From a virus, in the IMG/VR virus record IMGVR_UViG_3300029448_008211, positions 1 through 31,192 of that record: 31,192 nt of DNA; one strand, given 5' to 3'. The position numbers were made by a program, and so were the translations under genes. Below are positions 7,386-16,515 of this stretch, piece by piece. Each line of letters opens with the position of its first letter. Position 1 is the first letter of the stretch. Below the pieces are notes generated by a model. It saw only the letters and a program-made list of their open reading frames with translations, did not search any database and had not been told where the DNA came from.

Positions 7386-9200
7386 TTAAGATACGTCGGC
7401 TGAGAATGGAGTAGCAGGATTGGTTCCAGATGATACTCGCATTTGGCCTTTAACTGCATATTTGTCAGCGGCAATATCGATAAGCGTAACTGTGTCACCT
7501 ATTAGTCCGCCTTGTGTGCCACTGTTTAGTGTGATTGTGTCAGATTGGGCAACTGTTGGAAAGGCCGAAACTGCTGTGCCATCTTCATCTAGATATTGTA
7601 TCATTCCTGAGAAAGTGTTGTTGGCATCTGGTGCTTGAATTTTGTATGTTGTTGATCCGCCCATTGCAACACTTACTATAAATTCATATACGTTACCCGA
7701 ACCTGTTGCGTCAGGCAGTGTTAAAACAACATTAGCATTTCCACCAACTTCACCAAGTAAAAGTGTTCTACCTGCGTGTTCTGTTTCTGTAACACTATCA
7801 GTCGCTGTAAATGTGTGTATTGCTTTTTTGAAAGATCCAGTCAAAGTTAATTGTGCAGATGTTGTTACTGCTCCTGTACCGTTTGTTTGTAAAACTAAGT
7901 CTTCATTAGTAGTAACTTGAACTATTTTTGCACCTGTGGCCAAAAGCAATTCACTTGCAACAGCAACATCAGTTGCTGAAAGTTCATTTGTTACTGCAAC
8001 ATAGTTTCCGCCAAGTGTAATGTTACCTGAACCATCTGGAGTAATGTTTATACCACCATTTGAATTTGTTGATGTAATTGCGTTGCCGTCTAATCTTAAA
8101 TTATCTATATTGTGTTGTCCAGTTACTGACACTGTGCCAGTGATAGTTTGACCAATAGTGGTCATTGCATTTTGCACATCAATTGTGCCTGAACTGTTAG
8201 CCGCAATTTCTAAAACTGCATTTGAGGCATTAGTTGTAATTTTATTATCTTTTATTGTTACACCGTCAACAATTAATGTACCTGTTATTGTCTGTGTGCC
8301 TGCGGTTGTGATGTCGTCAGTTGTTAGTGTTCCAGTGACATCCACGTTGCCAGTAATGTTAGTGGCCGCATGTAATTCAATTGTGCCAGTGCCACCTGGA
8401 TTTAGTGTAAGATTACCATTTGAAGCAGTTGAAATATCTGTGTCATCAAAACTTAAATTGTCAATCGTGACAGTGCCAGTCATTGTTGCCGCATTGATTG
8501 TAGGTGATGTTAAAGTTTTATTTGTTAAAGTTTGTGTATCTGTTTTAGTAACCACTGTGCCTGTGTCGATCGCATGTGTAACTGTGTTGTTGCTAACAGA
8601 TGTGCTAATTCCGTTTCCGCCTGCAAAGTGTAAAACTTCTGAATCTAAATCAATTGACAACACTGTTGAGTCATCTGCACTGAAATCTAAGTCTTCAGCG
8701 GTGATCTGTGTGTCGACATATGCTTTGATTGATTGCTGTGTTGCAAGTAGAGTTGCACTGTTTGAAGTCATGTCGTCTTCATCCGCTATACCGGTCACAG
8801 TTGCTCCTGTTGCCAATGCTAAACTTGTGGCAGAACTTAACGCTCCACTCACTGAAGCAGTACCGTCTACTACTAATCCATCATTAACATTGATAGCAGT
8901 TGAATCACTTGATGAAACACTGGTACCCTGAACTTGTAATGCACCAATTGTTACGTTTCCTGTGCCATTGGGTTGGATACTGACATTGCCATTGGTTACG
9001 TCAGTTGTAATTTGAAAATTGTTTACGTCTAAGTTTGCGGCAAGTTTAGGTGCTGTATCATGTTCTAAAATTGTGGATGCATTATCGTCGCCACCATACA
9101 ATTCTGAAAAGTTGTCGTTAATTTTGTCAAACGCTGTTCTTAGCGGATCACCTGTTCCGTCGTTTGCTGTTGTACCTATATTGATAGTTTGTCTTGCCAT
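7386..9200 (-). CDS. Tail-fibre-like structural protein, paralogue 1 (604 aa)
   Basis: It begins with the adaptor motif MARQTINIGTTANDGTGDPL and NDNFSELY (about 27-34). It then carries many ~30-residue beta repeats of the form T-x-x-x-N-x-N-L-x-L-x-P-x-G-T-G-x-V/I, rich in Thr, Asn, Ser and Gly, a pattern that usually folds as a trimeric beta-helix or beta-prism shaft. A globular C-terminal domain starts near residue 455 (AGRTLLLGEVGGN). It differs from the tips of the other fibre proteins, so it may be an alternative receptor tip. The repeats have almost no cysteines. A late-like box lies 7 bases before the ATG and there is no Shine-Dalgarno site. Confidence 0.85.
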   Translation of the reverse strand: MARQTINIGTTANDGTGDPLRTAFDKINDNFSELYGGDDNASTILEHDTAPKLAANLDVNNFQITTDVTNGNVSIQPNGTGNVTIGALQVQGTSVSSSDSTAINVNDGLVVDGTASVSGALSSATSLALATGATVTGIADEDDMTSNSATLLATQQSIKAYVDTQITAEDLDFSADDSTVLSIDLDSEVLHFAGGNGISTSVSNNTVTHAIDTGTVVTKTDTQTLTNKTLTSPTINAATMTGTVTIDNLSFDDTDISTASNGNLTLNPGGTGTIELHAATNITGNVDVTGTLTTDDITTAGTQTITGTLIVDGVTIKDNKITTNASNAVLEIAANSSGTIDVQNAMTTIGQTITGTVSVTGQHNIDNLRLDGNAITSTNSNGGINITPDGSGNITLGGNYVAVTNELSATDVAVASELLLATGAKIVQVTTNEDLVLQTNGTGAVTTSAQLTLTGSFKKAIHTFTATDSVTETEHAGRTLLLGEVGGNANVVLTLPDATGSGNVYEFIVSVAMGGSTTYKIQAPDANNTFSGMIQYLDEDGTAVSAFPTVAQSDTITLNSGTQGGLIGDTVTLIDIAADKYAVKGQMRVSSGTNPATPFSADVS

Positions 9201-9207
9201 TTGCTAT

Positions 9208-9214
9208 TATTTAT
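9208..9214 (-). promoter_or_regulatory. T4-late-like box, near-leaderless, before the 604-residue fibre gene
   Basis: ATAAATA lies 7 bases upstream of the ATG at 9200. With the spacing of T4 late promoters the transcript would start about at the ATG. No Shine-Dalgarno sequence lies between them. Confidence 0.6.
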
Positions 9215-9243
9215 TGTATTTTTTGTAAACCTAATGTAAAAAA

Positions 9244-10533
9244 TTATGCATTTAAGGCAATTCTTTGAAACTTAAACACTATACTATCACTGGTAATAGG
9301 CGTACATCTAAATCTTACATTTCCGCTGTTTATGTCAGCACTGTAAGTACCAAGACCTTCTGTCCCACTTGTTACTGAACCAAAAGTTGCAATATAGGCA
9401 TTAGTACCGTCATGTGTAATGTTGGCCTCAACAATTTCAAATCTACCATCTTCAGTGTTTGTTGCAGACACAATATATTTTGCACTTCTTGAACTTGAAG
9501 CACTAAAAGTATCAATATTGTCTGTTGTAGAAGCAGACAAAGTTGTTGTGCCATCTGCTATGGCACTGTGATTTAAAGTTACTCCTGCAGTAGCAAAACT
9601 TAATGTGCCAGATCCATCTGTTTTTAAAAACTGTCCACTGGACCCATCACTTGTTGGAAATGTAAAACCACTTATGGATACTCCTCCTGAACCACTTCCT
9701 GAAAGTACTAAATTTGCGTTTGTGGCATTTGCCGAAATTTCATTGTCAGTTAAAGTTATACCATCTACTGTTGCACTTGTATTTGCAGTTACAGTTGTAA
9801 ACACTCCAGTCGTGGCCGATGAAGCACCAACAGTGGCTCCGTCGATTGCACCACCATTAATATCCACTTTGCTCATTACCACTGATCCTGTGCCAGAAGG
9901 TGTAATGACAATGTCATCATTTGTGAGTAACGCCGTGATTTCATTGTCTTGGATTGTTATTTTTGAATCTATAGTTAATTTAGGAACAATTACTTGACCA
10001 GTTCCACTTGGTGTAATGTTTATATCTTCGTTTGACCTGGTTCCAGTAATGTTGTTATCATTGATTGTTATTGCAGGTAAAACAATTGCACCTGTTCCTG
10101 CTGGAGCAAGTGTTATATCAGCATTAGAAGGAGCAATAATTGTTGATCCCACAACTGAAAGATCACCCAAAGAACTTGCACTCAAACCAGTTAATGCACT
10201 ACCGTCACCTGTAAAACTTGTTGCTGTGATAGTACCATCAATTGCTAAATTTTCATTAATGTTGACCGCTGTAGAATCATCGGATGAAATCGATGTGCCT
10301 TTGAATTTAAGAGCGCCTGCAGTTACTGATCCTGTGCCTGATGCTCTAAGAACTAGGTCATCATTTGTTCTTGTGGCTGTAATTTCATTTCCTCTAACTA
10401 TAATACCGCTTGCCAATAAAGGTGAATTGTATAACTCCGTAAAGTTATCATTCACTTTGACCATTGCGGCTCTTAGTGTATCACCTGTACCGTCGTTTGC
10501 TGTTGTTCCTACTTGTAATATCTGTCTAGCCAT
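9244..10533 (-). CDS. Tail-fibre-like structural protein, paralogue 2 (429 aa, single C-terminal module)
   Basis: It begins MARQILQVGTTANDGTGDTL with NDNFTELY, the shared adaptor. Beta repeats follow (SGTGSV, APAGTGAIV, PSGTGQVIV, PSGTGSVVMSKVD). Residues up to about 330 align by eye, block for block, with the N-terminal ~330 residues of the 1,498-residue neighbour, including the APSNAD, ITINDNNI and DGSSGQ segments. The last ~95 residues form one module: DTFSASSSRSAKYIV, then ITHDGTNAYIATFG, then YSADI and VRFR strands. The neighbour has ten divergent copies of that module. The gene lies four bases after the larger one; the pair is a clear duplication with unequal module expansion. Confidence 0.87.
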   Translation of the reverse strand: MARQILQVGTTANDGTGDTLRAAMVKVNDNFTELYNSPLLASGIIVRGNEITATRTNDDLVLRASGTGSVTAGALKFKGTSISSDDSTAVNINENLAIDGTITATSFTGDGSALTGLSASSLGDLSVVGSTIIAPSNADITLAPAGTGAIVLPAITINDNNITGTRSNEDINITPSGTGQVIVPKLTIDSKITIQDNEITALLTNDDIVITPSGTGSVVMSKVDINGGAIDGATVGASSATTGVFTTVTANTSATVDGITLTDNEISANATNANLVLSGSGSGGVSISGFTFPTSDGSSGQFLKTDGSGTLSFATAGVTLNHSAIADGTTTLSASTTDNIDTFSASSSRSAKYIVSATNTEDGRFEIVEANITHDGTNAYIATFGSVTSGTEGLGTYSADINSGNVRFRCTPITSDSIVFKFQRIALNA

Positions 10534-10536
10534 ACT

Positions 10537-13500
10537 TTATATATTTAAGTTTCTTTTTACTATTTTAATAGTGTGATCTTGAGTTCCTGCAACTTCACCT
10601 CTTAATCTTACATTATCGCCGCTTATATCTGCGGAATATGTCGCCAAGTTTGTTGTTTGTGTCCCAACTTGTCCAAAAACACTTAGATATGCATTGGTAC
10701 CATCATGAGTAACATTGACATCTGCAAATTCAAATTTGTCATCATCTGTTCTATGTATTTGTACCAAATATTTTACTGATCTCTGTTCTGTTTTGTCAAA
10801 ACTGTCAAGTGTTGTTAAACTACTTGAACTTCCTGAGCCACGCAACATATTAATTCTATAAGCATTTGCAGTAAATGAACTTGTTCCGTCTGCCGCTTCT
10901 GCTCTTACTTCTGCTGTGGATCCTGTATTGCCTCCCGTATAGTTTATTAAATTACTACCAGTCGAAGAAACAATCGGATCGCTGTTTACAAAAGTATCAC
11001 TGCCATTTGTTACTGCTTGTATTTCTGATATTTGACTATCAGTGGCTCCTACTTTTTTGGCAACCACAACATAATGAGCACCGTTGTAAGTGCCACTTGC
11101 AAAACTATCAAGAATTGTGTATGATGTTGCCGCTGGTCGCAACATATGAATTCTATATGCATTGACCGTTGTTGAGCCTCCACTTGTTGAAGATGCACTT
11201 ATTGTTATAGTTGATGAACCGTTATGTGCGGCAGTCAAAAATATCTGTCCAGATTCTTTTGTGCTGACCTCAGGACCTTGTGCTACACTGGCATCTGTGC
11301 CATCTGTTACAACTGTAAATTCTGATATACTAGCCGCTCCTTCTGTGGAATTGTTTGCAACCATAACATAATGAGCGCCTGTGTGTTGTGTGTCATCAAA
11401 TGTATCTATTGCTGTGGCTCCACTTGATATGGTTACTGCACCTATAGTGTTTGCGTCTGTGCCTGATGAATCACTTTCATTGTCAGCCAATCTAATTCTA
11501 TAAAATTTAATTCTTATATCTCCACTTAATGGTGTCGCATCAATTGAAACAGTTGACCCGCTGAGAGTTGCTGTAAGAGTCAAAAGTCTGCTGTTTGAAA
11601 AATGTTCATTGGACACAGTTATAAATGCTTCACTGCCGTTGTGTACAACCAGTGCTTCAAGGTTACTGATGTTTCCATTGTCAGTGTCCTCAGCACTGAT
11701 GTAATACTTGGCACCTCTATAACTTGCGTGTGCCCAACTGTCCATAGTTGTAGCGGATGTTGTGGGTGCTTTTATTTTTACTGCATAAGCCTGCACAGTT
11801 GATGATCCACTTGTTGAACTTGCTTTAACACTTACAGTTGTTCCTGAAATTGTCGCAGTAATTGCCAACATGTCATTTTCTTTAGTGCTTACATTTGGAC
11901 CTTGTGACACAAACACATTTGATCCATCTGTTACCACTGCCGCTTCACATATAAAATTTTCATCGGAACCTTTTTGTCCTGTTATAATGTAATGGGCCGC
12001 GTCAACATCATCACTTGAAAAAGTATCAAAGGTTGTTGCCGAACTTGATACAATAGTATTACCTATCACTTTTCTTGAACTGTCGGAATTGGCTTCACTT
12101 GATTCTGAATCACCAAATGCTACAACTCTGTTGACTATGACTTTAGTGCTACCACCTGCTGTGGCCGATGCTCTCAATCTAAAAGAAGTGCCGGAGATAT
12201 CTGCTGTCAAAGTAATTAAACTGTTATTGCCCGAGAAAAACTCGTTGTATGTGGTGATGTAGGCGTTTGTTCCGTCATGAGTCACCAATGCTTCAATGTT
12301 GCCAACTTCGCCTGTGGATTGATTGTTCACTGTGATAAAATATTTTGCTCCTACGTGTGCGCCATGAGAAATTGCATCAAGTGTTGTCACAGCACTGTCA
12401 ATTATATCTGTGTGCATGATGTCATTAATCAAAACAAATTCACCAACGTAACCTGCTGAGTCACCGTCTCCGAGACCCTGCCTATAATAGGCCAATGTGT
12501 TTGATGGTGTAACACTAGATCCATCACTGTCAGTCATTCTTAATCTCACCAATGAAGAACTGTCACTGGCAGTCACAATGTCAGCATCAAAAGTTGCATG
12601 TTGATCTGCTGGATCTGAACGCACTACTTGTGATGACGTAATAAAAGCATCTGCTAAATTATGACAAATACTTAATTTTTTAAATTCAAAACTGTCATGT
12701 TCAATATCTTTAGTCACTGTAAAATACATGGCGGCGTCATAAGTGCCTGCTGTGAAAGTGGCCGCTGTTCTTGTTTCTGCAACACTACCCTGTGTTGTGC
12801 CTGTGGCGTTCATGGCGTCTAAGGCAGTTTCGTTGTTTCCTCCTAGAATTATACCTGCTTCTGTACCTATGTTACCCGAAGTGGCATCTGCTGTATTTTG
12901 TCCAAGTCCTAGTGCATAGTAGGTCATACTGTTACTAATCGTTGATGATCCATCACTGACTCCTGTGCCTCTTAATCTTACATTTGATCCATCAATGTCA
13001 ACATCGTAACTCATCACATCATTGTGGACACCACTTTTAACTATACTTGAACTTGTAATAAAAGCGTTTTGGGTGCTTCCGTCTGTGGTTGTTCCATGCA
13101 TGACTGATAATTTTTCCATGTTAAATTCACTATTGGTTTGATCTCTGTTTATCACGTGATACCAAACACTGTCAAAATCTGTTGTGGCAAAAGTGCTGGC
13201 TGTCTGTGTGCTACTGAAATCTGGATTGGCAGTGCCTCTAAAACTGTTTGTGTCAATTGTTGTTTGTGATATGTTGCTGACTGTGGTTGCTCCTATCACA
13301 CTAACATTGTCTCCACTTGAACTGCTCTCTGAATCTGACAGCAGTACTCTATACATTCTTACTTTAGTGTTTGGCGTCAAGGCCGCTCCACTTAAAACAA
13401 CATTGGATCCAGTGATACCTGCTGTCAAAGTTAACAAACTATTATTTCCTGAGAAATGTGAATTGTGAACGTTTATAAATGCATCTGATCCATTGTGTAT

Positions 13501-15033
13501 CACAAGTGCTTCAAGGTTCTGCACTTCTCCATTATCTGTATTTTCAGCACTTACATAATATTTTGCACCTCTATAACTGGCATGGGCAAAAGTATCCAAA
13601 CTCTCACTGGCACTGTCAACATCTGCATTAACAATTGTTGTAATGTTGCCAGATGTGGTGCTTGAATCATTGTCCCCAAGTCCAATTCTATAAAATCTTA
13701 TTGCATTGTCGGCCGATGTACCTGTTCCAAGTAATTGGGTATTTGATCCACTGACTGAAGCATCAGCAGTAATATGTGTATTTGTACTTGATCTTACTAT
13801 GTTGGATTGTGATAAAAATGCACCTGTGGTACTGCCGTCATTGGTTGTTCCAGTCAACAGTGAATATTTTGCTACTGCAAATTGAGTGTTGGTTACGTCT
13901 TTGGTTACAACATGATACCAAGCACTATCGTATTTTGATGTGGCAAAAGAATCCATAGTAACTTGGCCGGTGGTTACAATCTCATGTCCTCCTAGTGCAG
14001 TATTGGCATTTAATTCTGTGAGTGATCTAAAACTAATATCTTGTGTGGTGTCAGCAAAAGTGGACACTCCAAGTATCAATGGTGACGTTGCAAAACTTAA
14101 TGTTTTACTTCCGTCTGTCTGTAATATTTGTCCTGAACTTCCATCACTGCTGGGCAATGTAAAACCATTTACTAACACAGATCCACTACCACTGCCTGTA
14201 AAAATCAATTTGTCATTAGATTGTGACGCTTTAATCTCATTGTCAGTGATTGTAATTCCTGTTGTGCTTAATGTGGTTGCTTCTATTGTTGTAAAAGTTC
14301 CTGCCGCTGGTGTTGTTGCGCCTAAGGTTGTTCCGTCAACTGTTCCTGCATTGGCATCTACTTTGCTCATAACAACTGAACCTGTGCCTGAAGGTACTAA
14401 ATTTATACTGTCGTTGGATCTTATTGCTGTAATTTCGTTGTCTTTTAATCTAAAACTTGAATCTATTGTGATGTCTGTGACATTGATTGCGCCACTTAAA
14501 CTTGCATCTAAATTTATGTCGTCGTTGCTTCTTGTACCAATTATATTGTTGTCATTGATTGTTATCGCAGGCATAACCAAACTGCCTGTGCCACTAAAAC
14601 TAAAAGTTAAGTCTGCGTTTGAAGGTGCAATCAAAGTTGAACCTGTTGCAGATAAATCACCCACTGTTGATATTGTTGCACCAGTTATTCCTGCCGCACT
14701 ACCAAAATATGTGGTTGCGGTTACAGTTCCGTCAACATTGACATTTTCATTTATGTTTATTCCTGTGGAATCGTCTGATGATAAACTTGTGCCACTGACT
14801 TTGACATCCGCTAATTGTATTGATCCGTTTCCTGCCGCAGTCAAAACAAGATTGGCATTAGATGCCGTGGCAGTAATATTGTTTTCAATAAATGTGATCT
14901 GTGTGCTTTCTATTTCATTGTCAGTGTAAAGTTGGCTAAAATTGTGGTTTATTTTGCTACCCGCAGTCTGGATACTGTCACCAGTTCCGTCGTTTTCGGT
15001 CACACCTACATTTATGATTTGTTGCTGTGTCAT
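10537..15033 (-). CDS. Giant modular fibre/adhesin protein (1,498 aa)
   Basis: The largest gene in the window. The N-terminus carries the adaptor motif in divergent form (INVGVTENDGTGDSI, then NHNFSQLY at 29-36). A beta-repeat shaft homologous to the 429-residue neighbour runs to about residue 350. From about 355 to the end, ten modules of roughly 100-130 residues follow. Each has an A-K-Y/A-H-Y strand, a V-T-H-D-G-T-N-A-Y/F-I core and an L-T-x-T-A-D-I-S-G-S-x-V-R-L strand. They are absent from the shaft, so they probably form a string of beta-sandwich domains. No signal peptide or cysteines of note. The likely role is a long flexible host-binding fibre; length variation through module gain or loss is expected. 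The start at 15033 is supported by a late-like box 7 bases upstream. Confidence 0.88.
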   Translation of the reverse strand: MTQQQIINVGVTENDGTGDSIQTAGSKINHNFSQLYTDNEIESTQITFIENNITATASNANLVLTAAGNGSIQLADVKVSGTSLSSDDSTGININENVNVDGTVTATTYFGSAAGITGATISTVGDLSATGSTLIAPSNADLTFSFSGTGSLVMPAITINDNNIIGTRSNDDINLDASLSGAINVTDITIDSSFRLKDNEITAIRSNDSINLVPSGTGSVVMSKVDANAGTVDGTTLGATTPAAGTFTTIEATTLSTTGITITDNEIKASQSNDKLIFTGSGSGSVLVNGFTLPSSDGSSGQILQTDGSKTLSFATSPLILGVSTFADTTQDISFRSLTELNANTALGGHEIVTTGQVTMDSFATSKYDSAWYHVVTKDVTNTQFAVAKYSLLTGTTNDGSTTGAFLSQSNIVRSSTNTHITADASVSGSNTQLLGTGTSADNAIRFYRIGLGDNDSSTTSGNITTIVNADVDSASESLDTFAHASYRGAKYYVSAENTDNGEVQNLEALVIHNGSDAFINVHNSHFSGNNSLLTLTAGITGSNVVLSGAALTPNTKVRMYRVLLSDSESSSSGDNVSVIGATTVSNISQTTIDTNSFRGTANPDFSSTQTASTFATTDFDSVWYHVINRDQTNSEFNMEKLSVMHGTTTDGSTQNAFITSSSIVKSGVHNDVMSYDVDIDGSNVRLRGTGVSDGSSTISNSMTYYALGLGQNTADATSGNIGTEAGIILGGNNETALDAMNATGTTQGSVAETRTAATFTAGTYDAAMYFTVTKDIEHDSFEFKKLSICHNLADAFITSSQVVRSDPADQHATFDADIVTASDSSSLVRLRMTDSDGSSVTPSNTLAYYRQGLGDGDSAGYVGEFVLINDIMHTDIIDSAVTTLDAISHGAHVGAKYFITVNNQSTGEVGNIEALVTHDGTNAYITTYNEFFSGNNSLITLTADISGTSFRLRASATAGGSTKVIVNRVVAFGDSESSEANSDSSRKVIGNTIVSSSATTFDTFSSDDVDAAHYIITGQKGSDENFICEAAVVTDGSNVFVSQGPNVSTKENDMLAITATISGTTVSVKASSTSGSSTVQAYAVKIKAPTTSATTMDSWAHASYRGAKYYISAEDTDNGNISNLEALVVHNGSEAFITVSNEHFSNSRLLTLTATLSGSTVSIDATPLSGDIRIKFYRIRLADNESDSSGTDANTIGAVTISSGATAIDTFDDTQHTGAHYVMVANNSTEGAASISEFTVVTDGTDASVAQGPEVSTKESGQIFLTAAHNGSSTITISASSTSGGSTTVNAYRIHMLRPAATSYTILDSFASGTYNGAHYVVVAKKVGATDSQISEIQAVTNGSDTFVNSDPIVSSTGSNLINYTGGNTGSTAEVRAEAADGTSSFTANAYRINMLRGSGSSSSLTTLDSFDKTEQRSVKYLVQIHRTDDDKFEFADVNVTHDGTNAYLSVFGQVGTQTTNLATYSADISGDNVRLRGEVAGTQDHTIKIVKRNLNI
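10540..13971 (-). repeat. Array of ten divergent beta-module repeats in the giant fibre gene
   Basis: Ten modules can be counted by their core (T/H-D/N-G-S/T-x-A-F/Y-I/V). By sequence they fall into types, in protein order A B A A B C B C C D. Type A has WYHV and NAFITSSSIV-like ends. Type B has HASYRGAKYY and NLEALV. Type C has GAHYV and VSTKE. Type D is the terminal copy, closest to the single module of the 429-residue protein. Modules 2 and 7 (both type B) are also similar at DNA level around 13570 and 11720. The order suggests repeated block duplication, not simple tandem slippage. Confidence 0.75.
10542..10548 (-). promoter_or_regulatory. Late-like box before the 429-residue fibre gene
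   Basis: TTAAATA lies 8 bases before the ATG at 10533, inside the last codons and stop region of the 1,498-residue gene. There is no Shine-Dalgarno site. The same TTAAATA-N8-ATG arrangement recurs at 25669 and 29425. Confidence 0.45.
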
Positions 15034-15040
15034 ATACGGG

Positions 15041-15047
15041 TATTTAT
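15041..15047 (-). promoter_or_regulatory. T4-late-like box, near-leaderless, before the giant fibre gene
   Basis: ATAAATA lies 7 bases before the ATG at 15033. A perfect 7-base inverted repeat, CATATAC (15031-15037) and GTATATG (15058-15064), brackets it, with one arm covering the start codon. No Shine-Dalgarno site. Confidence 0.6.
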
Positions 15048-15077
15048 TGGATTTTAAGTATATGTTTGAGGTGTCTA

Positions 15078-16205
15078 TTAAACACTTATTTTGACAGTTG
15101 TGCCATCTCTGTACAATCTACCTGCCACTCCAGGGTCGGAGGTTGGAAGGTTAGTAAAATCTATCTGTGAGCCATCTGCCGCCAGGTTTCCTGTGACTGA
15201 AACACCACCTGCTGTTGTTTCAAACTTTTTGGTATTGTCGTGATAAAGTTCAACTGCCCCATCGGCAATACCCTTCACCATGATTTCTGTGCTAGTATCT
15301 TTAGAAAGTATTACATTGTTGTCACTCTGCAGGTAAAGGCTTCCGGTTCCATCTTCTCGTACTATTGAATGACTTCCATTGTGGAATATCCTCAAGTCTC
15401 CGGAAGTACCAAGTTTTATTTCGTCACTATCATCTAGTGTTAAATTTCCTATGACTTTTACTGTACCTGAACTTGCCGCTGTAAGTTCTAGATTGGCGTT
15501 TGATGCTGATGTTGTTATTGTGTTGTCTGTGATAGTAATGCCATCGTCTACATTTAAAGTGCCTGTGACTTTTGCTCCGCCTTGTTGTACCCTGAATGCC
15601 TCGGCAATTCCACCTGCTACTGTAAAGGTTTGGAAAATTAATTCGTTTGCTGTGCCGCTTGTACCGTCAAATAAAATATTTGCACCTGCTGTGCCGGCCG
15701 AACCTACGAAACTTACGCCAGGAACGTTGGCGTTGTCTGTTCTTTGTATTTTTACAAACGGTGTGCCGCCTTTTACAAGCAAACTACTAGACATCTCAAC
15801 TTCACCTGTACCGGATGCAGATATTACTAAATTATCATTTGATCTTGATGCCGTAATTTTGTTGTCTGTTAAATCAATGCCACCGTCAACGTCCAAAGTG
15901 CCTGATACTTTGATACTACCTGTGCCATTTGCTGTAAGGGTGATATCTGCATTAGTATCTAGTGAGCTTATTGCTGTATTGTTTATTGATAATCTATCAA
16001 TTTCAACGATACCTGTTCCATTTGCAAATATTTTCACATTACCGTTGGTATCTGAATTTGTTAAATTTCCATTTGCTGATGTTGTGGCCGCCAAATCTGT
16101 GTATAGTTCTGAGAAATTGTCATTGGCCTTCGTCATGGCTGTACGTAACGTATCACCCGTTGCCGCGTTGCCTACTACACCTGTATCTATTATTAATCTC
16201 GCCAT
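15078..16205 (-). CDS. Tail-fibre-like structural protein, paralogue 4 (375 aa)
   Basis: The start was set at the ATG at 16205 because it gives the shared adaptor MARLIIDTGVVGNAATGDTL and NDNFSELY. The longer frame upstream encodes an unrelated stretch and crosses the divergent promoter. Beta repeats (NGTGIVEI, NGTGSIKV, SGTGEVEM) form the shaft. The C-terminal part has GDLRIFHNGSHSIVREDG, LYLQSDNNVIL and VELYHDNTKKFETT, elements I recall as widespread in marine phage structural proteins. It ends with GRLYRDGTTVKISV. It is the first gene of the fibre block and is transcribed from an element shared with the divergent zinc-ribbon gene. Confidence 0.86.
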   Translation of the reverse strand: MARLIIDTGVVGNAATGDTLRTAMTKANDNFSELYTDLAATTSANGNLTNSDTNGNVKIFANGTGIVEIDRLSINNTAISSLDTNADITLTANGTGSIKVSGTLDVDGGIDLTDNKITASRSNDNLVISASGTGEVEMSSSLLVKGGTPFVKIQRTDNANVPGVSFVGSAGTAGANILFDGTSGTANELIFQTFTVAGGIAEAFRVQQGGAKVTGTLNVDDGITITDNTITTSASNANLELTAASSGTVKVIGNLTLDDSDEIKLGTSGDLRIFHNGSHSIVREDGTGSLYLQSDNNVILSKDTSTEIMVKGIADGAVELYHDNTKKFETTAGGVSVTGNLAADGSQIDFTNLPTSDPGVAGRLYRDGTTVKISV

Positions 16206-16218
16206 AATCTTGTAATCG

Positions 16219-16231
16219 TATTTATTAAATA
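16219..16231. promoter_or_regulatory. Bidirectional late-like promoter element
   Basis: The 13 bases TATTTATTAAATA read TTAAATA on the plus strand (16225-16231, 5 bases before the ATG at 16237) and ATAAATA on the minus strand (16219-16225, 13 bases before the ATG at 16205). Only 31 bases separate the two start codons. A single element could therefore serve both the fibre operon and the zinc-ribbon gene. Confidence 0.55.
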
Positions 16232-16236
16232 CTAAT

Positions 16237-16515
16237 ATGTTCATAGAAACCCTGAAAACAATGCGTTTGTACAAGAGGGAGAGCAAATTAGGGCTTATGC
16301 ACACTTTCCACAGGAAGAATGTCATCTACGTGTTCAAGTGCGACTGTTGTAAAGACACTTTCATGAGGCCTAAATCAAAGGTAGATCCACAAAGGGCATC
16401 TAATGACTACAAACACGTGTGCAACACCTGTGATTCAAAGAAGTTTGCTCAGCAAGTTGGAGTCAAGATGCGGAAAGTATACCAGTTAGACGCCAGCAGT
16501 ACCAAGACCCTATAG
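16237..16515 (+). CDS. Small zinc-ribbon-like protein (only plus-strand gene)
   Basis: A 92-residue basic protein with KCDCCKDTF (Cys at about 35, 37 and 38) and HVCNTCDSKKF (Cys at about 62 and 65), a two-knuckle pattern typical of small zinc ribbons in phages. The C-terminus is basic (VGVKMRKVYQL). The start at 16237 is chosen from the late-like box 5 bases upstream; ATGs at 16261 and 16297 are alternatives. Its last six bases overlap the 3' end of the convergent gene at 16510. The CxxC pairs and absence of any matching minus-strand gene support it as real. Possible roles include binding DNA, RNA or host polymerase; none is shown. Confidence 0.72.
   Translation: MFIETLKTMRLYKRESKLGLMHTFHRKNVIYVFKCDCCKDTFMRPKSKVDPQRASNDYKHVCNTCDSKKFAQQVGVKMRKVYQLDASSTKTL

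Noticed and set aside
9201-9243. Rho-independent terminator between fibre genes
   Set aside because: The A/T runs near 9221-9243 do not form a G+C-rich stem; no convincing terminator was found anywhere in the window.
13940-14929. A 329-codon plus-strand open frame opposite the giant fibre gene
   Set aside because: It is the antisense of Thr/Ser/Gly/Asn beta repeats, giving Val/Ser/Leu/Pro-rich low-complexity protein. No start signal or family match; similar shadows occur opposite every fibre gene (for example 8158-8931, 15379-16215).
16206-16325. N-terminal extension of the first fibre gene beyond 16205
   Set aside because: The extra 40 residues do not resemble the shared adaptor and would overlap the plus-strand gene and its promoter element; the adaptor begins at 16205.
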